From the NCBI GenBank assembly GCA_001972305.1, contig BDDD01001513.1, forward strand, positions 330,451 to 394,450: a stretch of 64,000 bases of DNA, in the 5' to 3' direction. Both the position numbers and the translations under genes were made by a program. Numbering within the stretch: position 1 is the stretch's first letter; every line of letters begins with the position of its first letter. A model generated the notes under the pieces. That model was not told the DNA's origin and did no database searches. It was given only the letters and a program-made list of their open reading frames with translations. Of this stretch, positions 44,810 to 55,504 are shown one piece after another. The DNA is from Cephalotus follicularis. Its lineage: Eukaryota > Streptophyta > Magnoliopsida > Oxalidales > Cephalotaceae.

Positions 44810-46393
44810 ATGAGGAGAATGCACGCCATGATAAGTCAAATGCATGAATTTCTCCAAGGACAACCGGATGAAGATGAACAACCACCTGCTACTGTACCAG
44901 CTAGACGTGCAGCAGAGGCTTCCGAACAGACATCAGCTGTTAGACCAGCCAGGCGGCCTGTTGCTGCGAGAAGATCAGTCGACCAACCTTCACGACGAGA
45001 GAATCCATTGATTGGATTCCTGAAGTTAAATCCTCTAGCCTTCACAGGTGATCCTGATGGTATATTGGCTGAGAGATGGTTAATGAAAATGGATAAAATC
45101 TTTCGAGTCATGGATTGTTCCGACTCTCAGAAGGTTGTGTTTGTGACATACATGTTGCAAGGAGAAGCTAAACACTGGTGGAAGATGATTGAATCCCAGT
45201 GGGAGATATCTGGAACGACCTATTCTTCGGATTCTTTTAAATCAGAGTTCAATGACCGATTCTATCTCGAGGTGGAAATTGATAAAAGAGAAACTGAATT
45301 TTTAGGCTTGACTCAGGGAGACATGACAGTGGCCCAATACGAGGCCAAGTTCATCGAGCTATCAAGGATAGCTCCGTACTTGGTGAATACTGAGTCGTGA
45401 AAGGCTAAGAAGTTCCTTGGTGGACTACGACTTAACATCCAGGAGAAGTTAGTGCCCCTACATCTACGATCTTTTTTCGAGTTATCTAACAGGGCACATG
45501 AACTGGAAGCCTTGGCTCAGCGGTTCCAGAGTTTAGAGATCCAGACAGGCCAACAAAGACCTGTCCCTTCTGGTGATCAGTCATGTAGGAGTTCTGGAAG
45601 TAGCAATAAATCCTGAAGGTCGGAATATCACAGAAGTTCGAGGCAGGGAGAATCTCCCCACAGTATTGGTAGTCCAGCAGGACCTTCGAGGTTGGGAAGA
45701 CAATCTCATGGTTCTCAATAGATAAGACCTGGTCGTGATGCATGACGGAGGCGTCAGCGAAGGACAGCTTCGCAAGGAGGTTCCTCTAGACCTGCCGATG
45801 ATGAACAGGTGTCTGTTGAACCCTGTATGCATTGTGGTCGTACCAACCATGCTTCTGAGGATGGCTGGTTGAAAGATGGTTGGTGTTGGACTTGTGGAGC
45901 CCCAGATCATATATCCACTCAATGCCCCCAATATCAGTTCAACACAGGAGGACAAACAGGACAAGGTTCAAACCGATCACAGGAAAGTTTCCAGCAAGGC
46001 CGCCCTAGTACTAGTTCACGTGGAGACCGTGGCAAACAACCAATGGGATCTGCACCTACAGTGCAAGGCAGAGTTTATGCTATGGATCAGCGAGCTGCAG
46101 CTAGATCACCCTCAGTGATTGAAGGTATGGTTCATGTATTTCAGCTATTGGCACGGACTTTGATTGATCCAAGATCGTCCCATTCATATGTTGCTTCTCA
46201 TTTTATAAGTCATGTGAATGTGGAGCCCGAGCCTTTACCTTTTACGATAGAGGTCAGCACACCGGTAGGAGAGTCGGTTACCTCCCGATGGGTGTGTAGA
46301 TCTTGTACCGTTGAGATTTGTGGTCATGTTCTTTCGGCAGACCTTATATTAATGCCGATGGTCGAACTTGATTTGATTCTCGGTATGGATTGA
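44810..46393 (+). pseudogene. Gag, zinc knuckles and protease (in-frame stops)
   Basis: A single frame with stops near 45399, 45616, 45720 and 45742. Gag core: NPLAFTGDPDGILAERWL, LQGEAKHWW and LTQGDMTVAQYEAKF. Then two CCHC-like knuckles (CMHCGRTNHASEDGW and CWTCGAPDHISTQC). The protease active site reads IDPRSSHSY instead of the usual DSGASHSF, so the catalytic DSG triad is lost. The segment ends at a stop after ILGMD (46393), where Trp is expected. Confidence 0.9.
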
Positions 46394-46399
46394 CTATCA

Positions 46400-47951
46400 G
46401 TATATAATGCATACGTGGATTATAACAAGAAGGTTGTAACCTTCCATTTTCCAGGACAGTCTCCGTTCTAGTTTATCGGGACGTTAGAGCATCAGCCAGT
46501 TTCTATGATATCTGCTATTCAGGCTGACAGACTCTTGAGATAGGGATGTGTTGCTTACCTAGCACATGTTACGGATGACAGTAAATGGATACCAAAGTTG
46601 GAGGATGTTCCTGTGGTTTGTGAATACCCGGATGTGTTTCCGGAAGAGCTGACATCCTTACCTCCTGAGAGAGATATGGAGTTTGCTATAGATCTTTTAC
46701 CCGGAACAACTCCAATATTGACAGCTCCTTACCGGATGGCTCCTCCTGAGTGAAAGGAATTGAAAGTGCAACTACAGGAATTGTTGGATAAAGGTTTCAT
46801 CAGACCCAGTGTATCCCCTTGGGGAGCACCGGTCTTGTTTGTCAAGAAGAAAGATGGATCCCTGAGAATGTGTATCGATTATCTGCAGCTGAATAAAGTG
46901 ACAGTTAAGAACAAGTATCCACTGCCGCATATCAACGATCTGTTCGATCAGCTAAAGGGATCTTCAGTGTTTTCTAAGTTGGATCTGAGATCCGGATATC
47001 ACCAGCTCCGAGTTAGAGCAGAGGATATTCCGAAGACCGTGTTCAGATCACGATATGGACATTGTGAATTCGTAGTAATGCCTTTCAGGGTGACCAATGC
47101 CCCTATTGCATTTATGAGTCTGATGAACAGGATATTCAGTCCATATCTGGATCGGTTTATCATGGTGTTTATTGATGACATCTTAATATATTCGAAGTCC
47201 ATGGAAGAACATAGTGAACACCTGCACTTGGCATTGCAGACTCTCAGAGATCACCAACTATATGCCAAGTTCAGCAAGTGTGAATTTTGGTTGTCAGAGG
47301 TAACATTCCTTGGTCATGTTATATCCAGTGCTGGATTGTCAGTAGATCCTACAAAGATAGAAGCAGTAAAAAGCTGGAAGCGACCAACGAATGTGACGGA
47401 AGTCCGGAGCTTTCTCGGCTTGGCAGGATACTACAGTCGGTTTGTAGAAGGCTTTTCAAAGATAGCAACACCTCTGACTAGATTGAAGCAGAAGAATGTG
47501 GCTTTTGTGTGGGATGATGCTTGTGAATGGAGTTTCCAGGAGTTAAAGCATCGTCTGACTACTGCGACAGTCCTAGCCTTACCAGAAGGCAACGAAGGTT
47601 TCGTTGTATACAGTGATGTATTAGGCAGTGGCCTGGGATGTGTCCTTATGTAGAATGGAAGAGTGATCGCATACGCCTCAAGGAAGTTAAAGCCCCATGA
47701 AGAGAACTATCCTACCCAAGTTCGAGGTGTACACCGATCACAAGAGCTTAAAGTATCTGTTCTCACAGAAAGACCTGAATATGAGACAAAGAAGATGGAT
47801 GGAGTTGCTCAATGACTATAACTATGAAATACAGTATCATCCAGGAAAAGCTAATGTTGTGGCAGACGCCCTCAGTCGTCGATTAGCTTGCCTAACCATT
47901 GCTCATATTCAGACGCGTCCATGGTTAATGGACCGGATCCGTGAAGCTTAG
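46400..47951 (+). pseudogene. RT and RNase H with a deletion
   Basis: The same frame as gag continues through 46760-47653. RT motifs are [42 protein letters not shown] and the catalytic FIDDILIYS near 47170. RNase H starts ([12 protein letters not shown]) but a CAG-to-TAG stop ends the segment at 47653. About 65 bp are then missing between ENYPT and [15 protein letters not shown], removing conserved RNase H residues and shifting the frame (47697-47951). Confidence 0.92.
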
Positions 47952-47981
47952 AGCAAAGATGGAGACTTACTCAGATTAGCT

Positions 47982-48780
47982 TTGAGCGAAGATAAAGGTT
48001 TGAAACCGGATTTCTCTATACAAGGTGACAGATTGATCCACTTTCAGGGCAGAATATGTGTTCCTAATAATAAAGAACTGAAGGATGAACTGTTGTCGCA
48101 AGCGCATCGCTCCAGTTTCTCCGTACATCCAGGGAGTACCAAGATGTACCGGGATCTAAAACTGGACTATTGGTGGAACAACATGAAGAGAGAGATAGCT
48201 GAGTATGTTTCTTCCTGATTGACATGTCAACAGGTTAAAGAAGAACACCAAAGACCAGCAAGATTGTTACAACCGTTGCCTGTGGCACAGTGGAAATGGA
48301 AACACATAACGATGGATTTCGTGACAGGACTGCCCAGAACAAGGAATGACCATGATGCTATATGGGTAATCGTCGATCGCTTTACTAAATCTGCACATTT
48401 TCTCGCGATCAAGACGAACTTTTCTTTCACACGGCTAGCAAATATGTATATTGTTGAAATTGTGAGACTCCATGGAGTACAACTCAGCGTGGTGTCTGAC
48501 AGAGACCCTCGTTTTACATCGCGGTTTTGGAGGAAAACTGCAAGAAGCTTTTGGTACTCAGCTGAACTTTAGCACAGCTTTCCATCTTCAGACTGATGGA
48601 AAGTCTGAGAGGACTATATAGACTTTAGAAGATATGCTACGGGCATGTGTTTTAGATTGGGGAGGTAGCTGTGAAGACCATCTACCCTTAGTGGAGTTCT
48701 CGTACAACAACAGTTTTCACGCCAGTATTGGTATGGCGCCGTTTGAGGCTCTCTATGGAAGAAAATGTAGGACCCCGATC
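47982..48780 (+). pseudogene. Integrase (broken)
   Basis: Zinc region: the two His are present (AHRSSFSVHPGS). The first Cys position is replaced by a TGA stop at 48216-48218; CQQVK follows. The catalytic core begins (MDFVTGLP) and reaches SDRDPRFTS, then a frameshift near 48540 breaks it. The rest of the core is readable in other frames up to [12 protein letters not shown] near 48735-48770. Confidence 0.9.
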
Positions 48781-48792
48781 TGCTAGTTCGAA

Positions 48793-49355
48793 GTGGGTGA
48801 ACATAGTCTCGTGGGACCCAAGCTTGTGCAAGACACAATTGAGAAGACAAAAGTTATTCGGGAAAGACTCCGTATAGCACAAAGCAGACAGAAAAGCTAT
48901 GCAGACCACCGCATGCGAGAGTTGGAGTTCGCTGTGGGCGATCATGTATTCCTTAAAGTCTCTCCGACTAAAGGAATTATGAGGTTCGGCAAGAAAGGAA
49001 AGTTGACCCCTCGGTTTATAGGACCTTTTTAGATCTTTGAGAGAGTGGGCGCTGTTGCTTATCGACTTGCCTTACCACCAAGCCTGGCGGATGTGCACAA
49101 TGTGTTTCATGTTTCGATGCTGCGGAAATACCATCCCGACCCTTCTCACGTGTTACGATTAGAGCCTTTGGAGTTGAGAACGGATTTGAGTTTCAAAGAG
49201 AAACCTATCCAGATTCTCGACCGATGAAGTAAACGGCTGAGGAATAAGACCATCCCATTAGTGAAGGAATTATGGCAATACCACGGAGTGGAAGAAGCTA
49301 CTTGGGAAAGGGAAGATGATATGCAGGCCAAATACCCCCATTTATTTTCATCCTA
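48793..49355 (+). pseudogene. GPY/F module and chromodomain tail
   Basis: 48793-49032 encodes the integrase C-terminal module (GDHVFLKVSPTKG, RFIGPF). After a stop it continues at 49045-49227 (RLALPPSLADVHNVFHVSML). After another stop comes a chromodomain-like segment with TIPLVKELWQYH, EEATWERE and a YPHLF end near 49340. The same arrangement is seen in the left chromovirus. Confidence 0.88.
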
Positions 49356-49393
49356 GGAAATCTCAGGACGAGATTTCTGTAAGGTGGGGAGGA

Positions 49394-52157
49394 TGTAAGA
49401 GCCCTAAATATTATAAAATATTATCATTAGGCTTTGTAATTATCTTCCTTCCTTTTTGGGTTGGGCCTGATAATTATGATGTATTTATTTGGGCTTAATA
49501 GAATATAATTTATGACCATGGGCTTAAGAAATTGTTTTATTCTCTTTGGGCTGAATTTAATATGGCATATAGCAATTGGGCTTTAAATAGAAAGAGTGAA
49601 GAGGGCTCAAGTGAGAGGTTGGTCCAAGGCATGGAGTTGGCCTGCACCCGTAAGAATTGACTACACAATTCTGGATGCTTCCATTATGACTATAAAAGGA
49701 GAAAGGGACATGGGAGCTACACTTTTAGCCATTCTCTTCATGTTTTGCTCTAGAAAAATCGAGAAAAAGGCAAGAATGATGGGAGATGGGGCCAGATGCT
49801 GAAAAAAAGGAAGAAGAAGACAAGCAGAGGCCTTCCTCGAAAGAGTCCCTGTGCACATATATATATACCATCTCCTGGAGGTGAAGGAAATTGTGCAAGG
49901 AAGGAGAAATTGGGAAGGCTAAAGGTGTGTAACAGACCCCTGTTGGAAGGAAGTCCATATTTAAGGAGGAGGAAGAGATCTCCGTTTTCAACCTTTACCC
50001 CAGGTAGGTCTCCATACCCGAGTGCCTACCAGCTTGTGTGTGTGTGCTGCTCAGAATGATTGTATTAATCATTGTGTGTTTTATTGTTGTTGCATGTATA
50101 TAGGTGTCAGCAGTATAAGAAGTATATATACATATATGAGTGCTGAGCTGGGAAGGGCATTTTAAGATCAAGTGTGCACCGCACATGGTCATTTTTTCCC
50201 TCTCCTTCTTTTGTGCTTCTTGTTACATACGGTGCGTTTATTGAAGTAAGGCAAAGCATCACTGTGGCGCATCCTGGTAACTACATTCTCACCAACAGTG
50301 CGTCTTTCACGTTGGCGGTGTTGCAGAGACGCCATGGAGTTTGCCAAGCTCCCCTGGCCGTGCGTCCTAGCATAGCCATGTGCCGAGTTCCTTTCCGGCA
50401 AGCGCTGAGCTCCTCCCCCCATCACTGACGCGCCCCATACTTGCGCCCGAGGGTGTTGTTGAACACCTCTGCATCATGCTGGATTCACGTTGAACTCCAC
50501 TACCAATGTCTGGGGGTGCTGGGGGAACCAAGAACATACCAGATCATTACGCCTGAGGTGAAGCGCCGAGCTGCCAGGTCATGTCAAGCTCCACGCCCGA
50601 GTTGCCATGGCCGAGCTGCCTGGTGCTGAGCTGCCAGCCCCGAGCTGCCAGGTCACGCCGAGCTCCACGCCCGACCTGCCATGGCCTAGCGGCCTTGGTG
50701 TTGAGCTGCCATTGCTGAGCTCCACGGTCCATGCCCGAGATGCTGTGCTGAGCTCCATTGCTCAACACCCGAGCTGCTGGGCTGAGGTGCCTGCATGACA
50801 CCATTAAGCGCCTACTGTACCATGCAATAGGAGCCCAGCAGTTCCATGCCTAGTGATGCAAGAGGTGCTGCGCAAGGGTGCCAGTGTCGAGATACCATGA
50901 ATGAACGCCAGTGGAGCCAGTGCCGAGATGCCATGGTCTGAGGTAACGCTCACCCGAGGAGACACCGTGACTCTCCTCTACCTTCGCCCGAGCTCGTGGC
51001 AACGGTGAACTTTTCCCTGCCATGCATCCACGGTACACGTCTTCCCTACCATGAGCTGAGCCTGCATGCCATTCATGCATTGTTCCCTGGTGCGTTGCGT
51101 TACTACAACATTTTGTCATGCGCCAAGAAGAGAAGATAGGGAACCGAGTACGTGCGTGTCCGTGTATTGCATGCTCAAGCAGTGCACAACATGAGGAGTT
51201 CCCTGGTATGCATTTAGATGGTGAGTAATGGTCGTGCACGCGCCAGGCATGCATTTGATGTGGCTTTGTGCATGGGAAGTGCCATGCACAATACTGTACT
51301 TTGGTCAGATTATTTGTATGAAATATGGATGTTAAGGAAAGGAATATAATAAATGGGATGGAGATAGGAAAGGAAATAGAAACGGTGTCCCAAACAGGTG
51401 AGCACAACTGGGGAGAATTCGGCCAAGCAGGTGAATCCAAGGGATGAACTCCACGAGGCAGGTGATCCTCGGGCGAATCCGCCAATTGTGAACCTAAGGG
51501 TGAATTCCACCAGAGCTGGTGATCCAAAGGGTGAACCACAGAGCAGGTGAGCAAAGGGTAAATTCCGTTCAGCAGGTGAACCTATAGGTGAATTCCGCGG
51601 GCTGGTGAGCCTAAAGGTGAACCTTGTGCACTGACCAGACCATAGGATGACCGAACTAGACTCCTCTGTATGTGATATGTATGATTTGAGTAGAGCGGTC
51701 CGAGGACAAAGGATGATGATGATTATGTTATGGATTGTGGTCTGCTTTTATGGTATTTATGATTTATTATATTTGTTTCTCCTCTGCTAGTATTGTTTGT
51801 TCCTCTGGTATGTGCCCGTGTATGTGGTAACCTACACAACCCCCAGGGTTGCTGACCCATTCTTTTGAATGGGCCAAGTACAAGAACAGGTAGTAGAGGC
51901 ACATCGCAGCAGCGGCAAGGATAAAGTTTTCAGTAAGTTCCTCCTCCTCGATAGTACACATTTATGGACGAAATTGCAGGAAATAAATATGTATTTTTTA
52001 TATGTAATGAACTGGGTCTGTATATCCGCCCGTTAAATTAAGGATTATGTTTATGATTTAATTAATTTTTAATCTTTTTATGATTAATAATGATGATGAT
52101 TGTACGGATTGCCACGTGTCGAGTCGTGGGGCCCATCCCACGGTTCGGGGTGTGACA
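49394..52157 (+). repeat. 3' LTR of the Tekay-type element (2,764 bp)
   Basis: Pairs with 41888-44544. It is about 107 bp longer, mostly from extra units in the CCGAGCTGCC array at 50575-50715. Many differences from the 5' LTR are transitions. The long open minus-strand frame at 50850-51554 is array-derived. Confidence 0.94.
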
Positions 52158-52162
52158 TATCT

Positions 52163-52523
52163 TACGACTATGCCTCGATTGAGATCAGAGACTGAATTAT
52201 TATGAGCAGCGTGATCAAAGAGAAGCGACTGTGGTTCCAAGTATTTGAATCACATGTGACCTCTTTACCTACTAATGTGAAATATTTAACAACTCTTCTC
52301 ATATATACATGTCATACTAACTAATATTAGAATTGAAGGTCTTTGCCTTAGACAACCTATTCTTTCGGTTTATTTTCATTATGGTATACGCTTTTGTTAA
52401 ATCTAATTAAGAAATTAATAATGAATAATGTGGATGAATAATGTTTTGGTGTCTATTATGTTTACTAGTAATAATGAAGGATAAACATTATGAATAAATT
52501 TTTTTATCAAAAAAACACATTAT
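52163..52523. other. Short AT-rich spacer between two LTR elements
   Basis: No gene recognised. Confidence 0.6.
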
Positions 52524-52651
52524 TGTTGACATTATATGTTACAATCCTTGTTTTGATGATAACAAAACACCTAATGTGTTTCCTTAATGTGAAGGAATCA
52601 TTATCTAAGTTAACTTGTGTTGCAAGAAAGCTAAAATGTTCATATCAGTTC

Positions 52652-53095
52652 TTTTGGCATTAACGATTATGTTTTACGCGTCAACGTGCTGGGAATGGAT
52701 ACACGTTGTGGGCCTGAAAAGATGATTCTCGTTAACGACATCCACTATCCGCGTCAACGTACTGGGAAAATATGATTTACGTCAACGTCTTGAAAAAGAT
52801 GTGAGCGTCAATGACTTGGAAGTTAACGAAGAAAGCAATTGGAGTTAACGTCTTACGTATGGACGTCAACGTCATATAAAGACGTCAACGCAAATGGTGT
52901 ACATTTTGGACATTAGGTTTTGACGGCAATGCAAAGACATTATAGCGTCAACATCTTGCCTTTATACGTCAACGCCAATTATGGACGTCAACGTAAACAG
53001 AACTAAAGCTTGGAGTGATAACACAGAAAGCTATATGAGTCAACGCATAAAGGGATAGACGTCAACGCCATGTGTGCACGTCAACGCCAATGACA
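52652..53095. repeat. ACGTCAACG / GCGTCAACG motif cluster in the SIRE 5' LTR
   Basis: About 17 copies of a 9-10-bp motif (GCGTCAACGT, GACGTCAACG, CTCGTTAACG and so on) at irregular 15-45-bp spacing, ending about 120 bp upstream of the TATA box. The matching cluster in the 3' LTR is 59972-60415. Confidence 0.88.
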
Positions 53096-53215
53096 GCTAA
53101 AACACAGAATCTGTAATTTTTGAAAGAGCTGAAATGGTAATTCTTTCCTTGAATAGTTTCAAATGGCTATTTGATGTTCCCTGAACTCTAGCAACGGTAA
53201 CAAGCTTCTGAACAC

Positions 53216-53223
53216 TATAAATA
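53216..53223 (+). promoter_or_regulatory. TATA box in the SIRE 5' LTR
   Basis: TATAAATA; the same element is at 60540-60547 in the 3' LTR. Confidence 0.65.
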
Positions 53224-53298
53224 GAGGCTCAATCCATGAAGAAAATAACTCAAGCCATACCAAGCAATATTCAAGGGTTGCTTTGTAGACCTATCAAT

Positions 53299-53310
53299 TG
53301 GTATCAGAGC
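53299..53310 (+). other. Primer-binding site of the SIRE derivative
   Basis: TGGTATCAGAGC, two bases after the LTR end at 53296. Confidence 0.92.
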
Positions 53311-53349
53311 GGTTGTTATAATTAATCTTAATTGAGATAATCTTATTCT

Positions 53350-54966
53350 ATGGCAACCTTTTTTCATGATAATATTAGTCAATCTATTAATAAGGCTCCT
53401 AGCTTTGGTGGAAACAATTATAGTTATTGGAAAACTCGTATGACTATTTTCATTCAATCGTTGGATTATCAACTATGGAATATTATCACAAATGGACCTA
53501 AAATTCCTACCAAATTAGTTGATGGACAAAGGGTTTTGAAAATGAACAATGAGTTTAATGATCATAACTATAAATTGCTTCAATTAAATGCTAAAGCTAA
53601 GCATGTCGTTCTCTGTGCATTAAGTCCTAGTGAGTTTAATCATGTTTCATCCCTTGATTCTACAAAGGAAATGTGGGATATGTTAATGGTTACCAACAAA
53701 GGTACCAACCAGGTAAAGGACACTAAAATCAATAGATTAGTGCATGATTATGAGTTTTTCACTATACTTGAAAATGAAAACATTTCTAGTATGTATGCTC
53801 GCTTTAATGATATTATCAATGCTTTGAGAGATCTTGGAAAGGCATACACTAACCATGAACTTGTAAGTAAGATACTTAGGTGTTTACCAAAATCATGGGA
53901 ACCAAAAGTCACAGCAATAGAGGAAGCAAAAGACTTATCAACCCCTCCCTTAGAAGACTTGCTGGGATCCTTGATGACACATGAGTTACGAATGAGTGAC
54001 CAAGCAAAGAATGAGCCAAAGAAAAATACAATCGCTTTGAAAGCATCAAAAGATGAAGAAAGCGATGAAGACAAAGATGAAATGGAATTACTTACAAAAA
54101 GAATTAGAAGAATCTTACTTGACAAGAAAAACTTCTCAAAGAAGCAATTGAAGAAGTTCCAATCAAAAGGAGATTCGAGCAAAAGTGACAAAGAAGAAAA
54201 AGAAGTTATTTGTTACGAATGTAACAAACCAGGCCACATAAGTCCGGATTGTCCTAAATATAAGAAAAAGAAGGACAAGAAGAAAGCTATGATTGCAACT
54301 TGGAGCGATAGTGACGATTTAAGTTCAGACAAAGACGAAAATGAAGAAATTGCCAATATAGCTTTTATGGCTATAGAATATGATAATGAGGTATGTTCTT
54401 CATCTCTTAGCTATAATGATCTTCTAAGTGAATACAATGAGTTGATTGATGTCTTGAATGATCTTAATAAAGAATATCAACTTTTAAAGAAAATGGCTAA
54501 GGATAGAGCTAAAGAAAATTTGGAATTGAAAAATCATATTTTGAATATAAAAAATGATGAATGTTTGACGGAAAAAATTTCTACCTTAGAAAAAGAAAAT
54601 TCAGGTTTGAAAATCGAAATCGATGCTTTGAAAAAGACATTTTCAAAATTCACTGATAGTAGTACTAAATTGGATAAGTTGCTAGGAATGCAACGTTGTG
54701 TTTTCGACAAAGCCGGTTTAGGCTTTGATGAAATGAACAAAGTTCAACATTTTAACAAGTTATTAGATAGAAAGAAAGAGAATGTGGTTAATTGTATTTT
54801 TTGTGGAAAATTTGGACATTTGTCTTATAATTGTTGGTTTAAAAGAACAGATACAAAGATTAAAAGGATATGGCTTCCAAAAGAAACTTTTCCTACTAAT
54901 GCAAAAGGACCCAAAACCTTTTGGGTACCAAAAAGACGAGCCTTTTTGTTTTGTAGGTGTGCTTGA
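53350..54966 (+). CDS. SIRE-type copia Gag, open for 538 codons
   Basis: Starts ATG 40 bp after the primer-binding site. N-terminal DUF4219-like start (NKAPSFGGNNYSYWKTRMTI), then the UBN2 gag core (TKEMWDMLMVTNKGTNQVKD, INRLVHDYEFF). A Lys/Glu-rich stretch follows, then a first CCHC knuckle (CYECNKPGHISPDC, about residue 293), a coiled-coil-like region (about 370-450), and a second knuckle (CIFCGKFGHLSYNC, about residue 480). Two knuckles are usual for the SIRE lineage. The frame has no internal stop. It would assemble particles and bind element RNA; with no pol in this copy, particles would need enzymes from a relative. The C-terminus may have been shortened relative to autonomous SIRE elements. 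Confidence 0.9.
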   Translation: MATFFHDNISQSINKAPSFGGNNYSYWKTRMTIFIQSLDYQLWNIITNGPKIPTKLVDGQRVLKMNNEFNDHNYKLLQLNAKAKHVVLCALSPSEFNHVSSLDSTKEMWDMLMVTNKGTNQVKDTKINRLVHDYEFFTILENENISSMYARFNDIINALRDLGKAYTNHELVSKILRCLPKSWEPKVTAIEEAKDLSTPPLEDLLGSLMTHELRMSDQAKNEPKKNTIALKASKDEESDEDKDEMELLTKRIRRILLDKKNFSKKQLKKFQSKGDSSKSDKEEKEVICYECNKPGHISPDCPKYKKKKDKKKAMIATWSDSDDLSSDKDENEEIANIAFMAIEYDNEVCSSSLSYNDLLSEYNELIDVLNDLNKEYQLLKKMAKDRAKENLELKNHILNIKNDECLTEKISTLEKENSGLKIEIDALKKTFSKFTDSSTKLDKLLGMQRCVFDKAGLGFDEMNKVQHFNKLLDRKKENVVNCIFCGKFGHLSYNCWFKRTDTKIKRIWLPKETFPTNAKGPKTFWVPKRRAFLFCRCA

Positions 54967-55167
54967 AGAGAATTGCACTTAAAGATGATCCAAGCACACA
55001 CATTCTGTAAGTGTTTAAATGCTTTAATTAATTGATATGATTCATGTGATTGTTAAAATGAATTGTTTGATGTATGTTTAAGTATGCATTATCTAATTTG
55101 CTATGCTTTGATGTGCTAAAATTTCTTTTAAGAAAGTGTTTTTGAAAAATCAAAATTTTCTGTTTTT

Positions 55168-55440
55168 AGCGTCAACGCTATATACTAACGTTAACGTTAA
55201 TATACACGTTAACATATATTAAAACCTGTTATTTTTACGCGTTAACGAAAATATTTTCTCCTTCTATGTTTTTAGCGTTGACGCTACATACTAGCATTAA
55301 CGTTTATGCTTTCACATCAACTATGGTGCTAACATTATTATCCCATGTACATGAATGTACACGATTAACGTCAATGCATATGTTAGACGTCGACGCCTAA
55401 AAACCAGATATATATAGTTTTGGGTTTTTTCGTCGACACC
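55168..55440. repeat. Motif cluster upstream of the second ORF
   Basis: Nine or ten copies of the LTR-type motif (GCGTCAACGC, ACGTTAACG, GCGTTGACGC, GACGTCGACGCC) between gag and the second ORF. A TATA-like TATATATA (55409-55416) and a CT-rich tract (55450-55482) follow before the ATG at 55505. Confidence 0.82.
55409..55416 (+). promoter_or_regulatory. Possible internal promoter TATA for the second ORF
   Basis: TATATATA about 95 bp before the ORF start, with a pyrimidine patch about 35-70 bp downstream and the motif cluster upstream. The layout resembles a plant core promoter. Inference from pattern only. Confidence 0.4.
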
Positions 55441-55504
55441 TATTTGTGCCCTTTTTTTCTCTCTCTCGATTTTCTCTCTGAAAAATATCCTTTTAACCTA
55501 AAAA

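Larger units (their letters stand above)
41888..52157 (+). mobile_element. Ty3/gypsy chromovirus (Tekay type), 10.27 kb, complete ends and TSD
   Basis: Perfect 5-bp TSD TATCT (41883-41887 and 52158-52162). The 5' LTR is 41888-44544 and the 3' LTR 49394-52157, both starting TGTAAGAGCCC. A tRNA-Met primer-binding site lies at 44550-44560 and a polypurine tract (AAGGTGGGGAGGA) just before the 3' LTR. One gag-pol frame with in-frame stops runs from 44810 to 47653 and then is broken by a deletion in RNase H and further shifts. The order gag, knuckles, protease, RT, RNase H, integrase, chromodomain marks it as a chromovirus. LTR-LTR differences are modest, so it is fairly young although dead. Confidence 0.96.
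52524..53296 (+). repeat. 5' LTR of the SIRE derivative, internally deleted
   Basis: Matches 59848-60597 closely (about 95 percent by eye) up to ATATTCAAG at about 53274. It then jumps to a short end GGTTGCTTTGTAGACCTATCA. At least 500 bp that follow in the 3' LTR are absent. TATA box TATAAATA at 53216-53223. Confidence 0.88.

Noticed and set aside
50850..51554. 234-codon minus-strand frame (and its partner at 43459-43941) as a protein gene
   Set aside because: It is produced by tandem arrays in the Tekay-type LTR. The counterpart frame differs in length between LTR copies, as expected for non-coding sequence.
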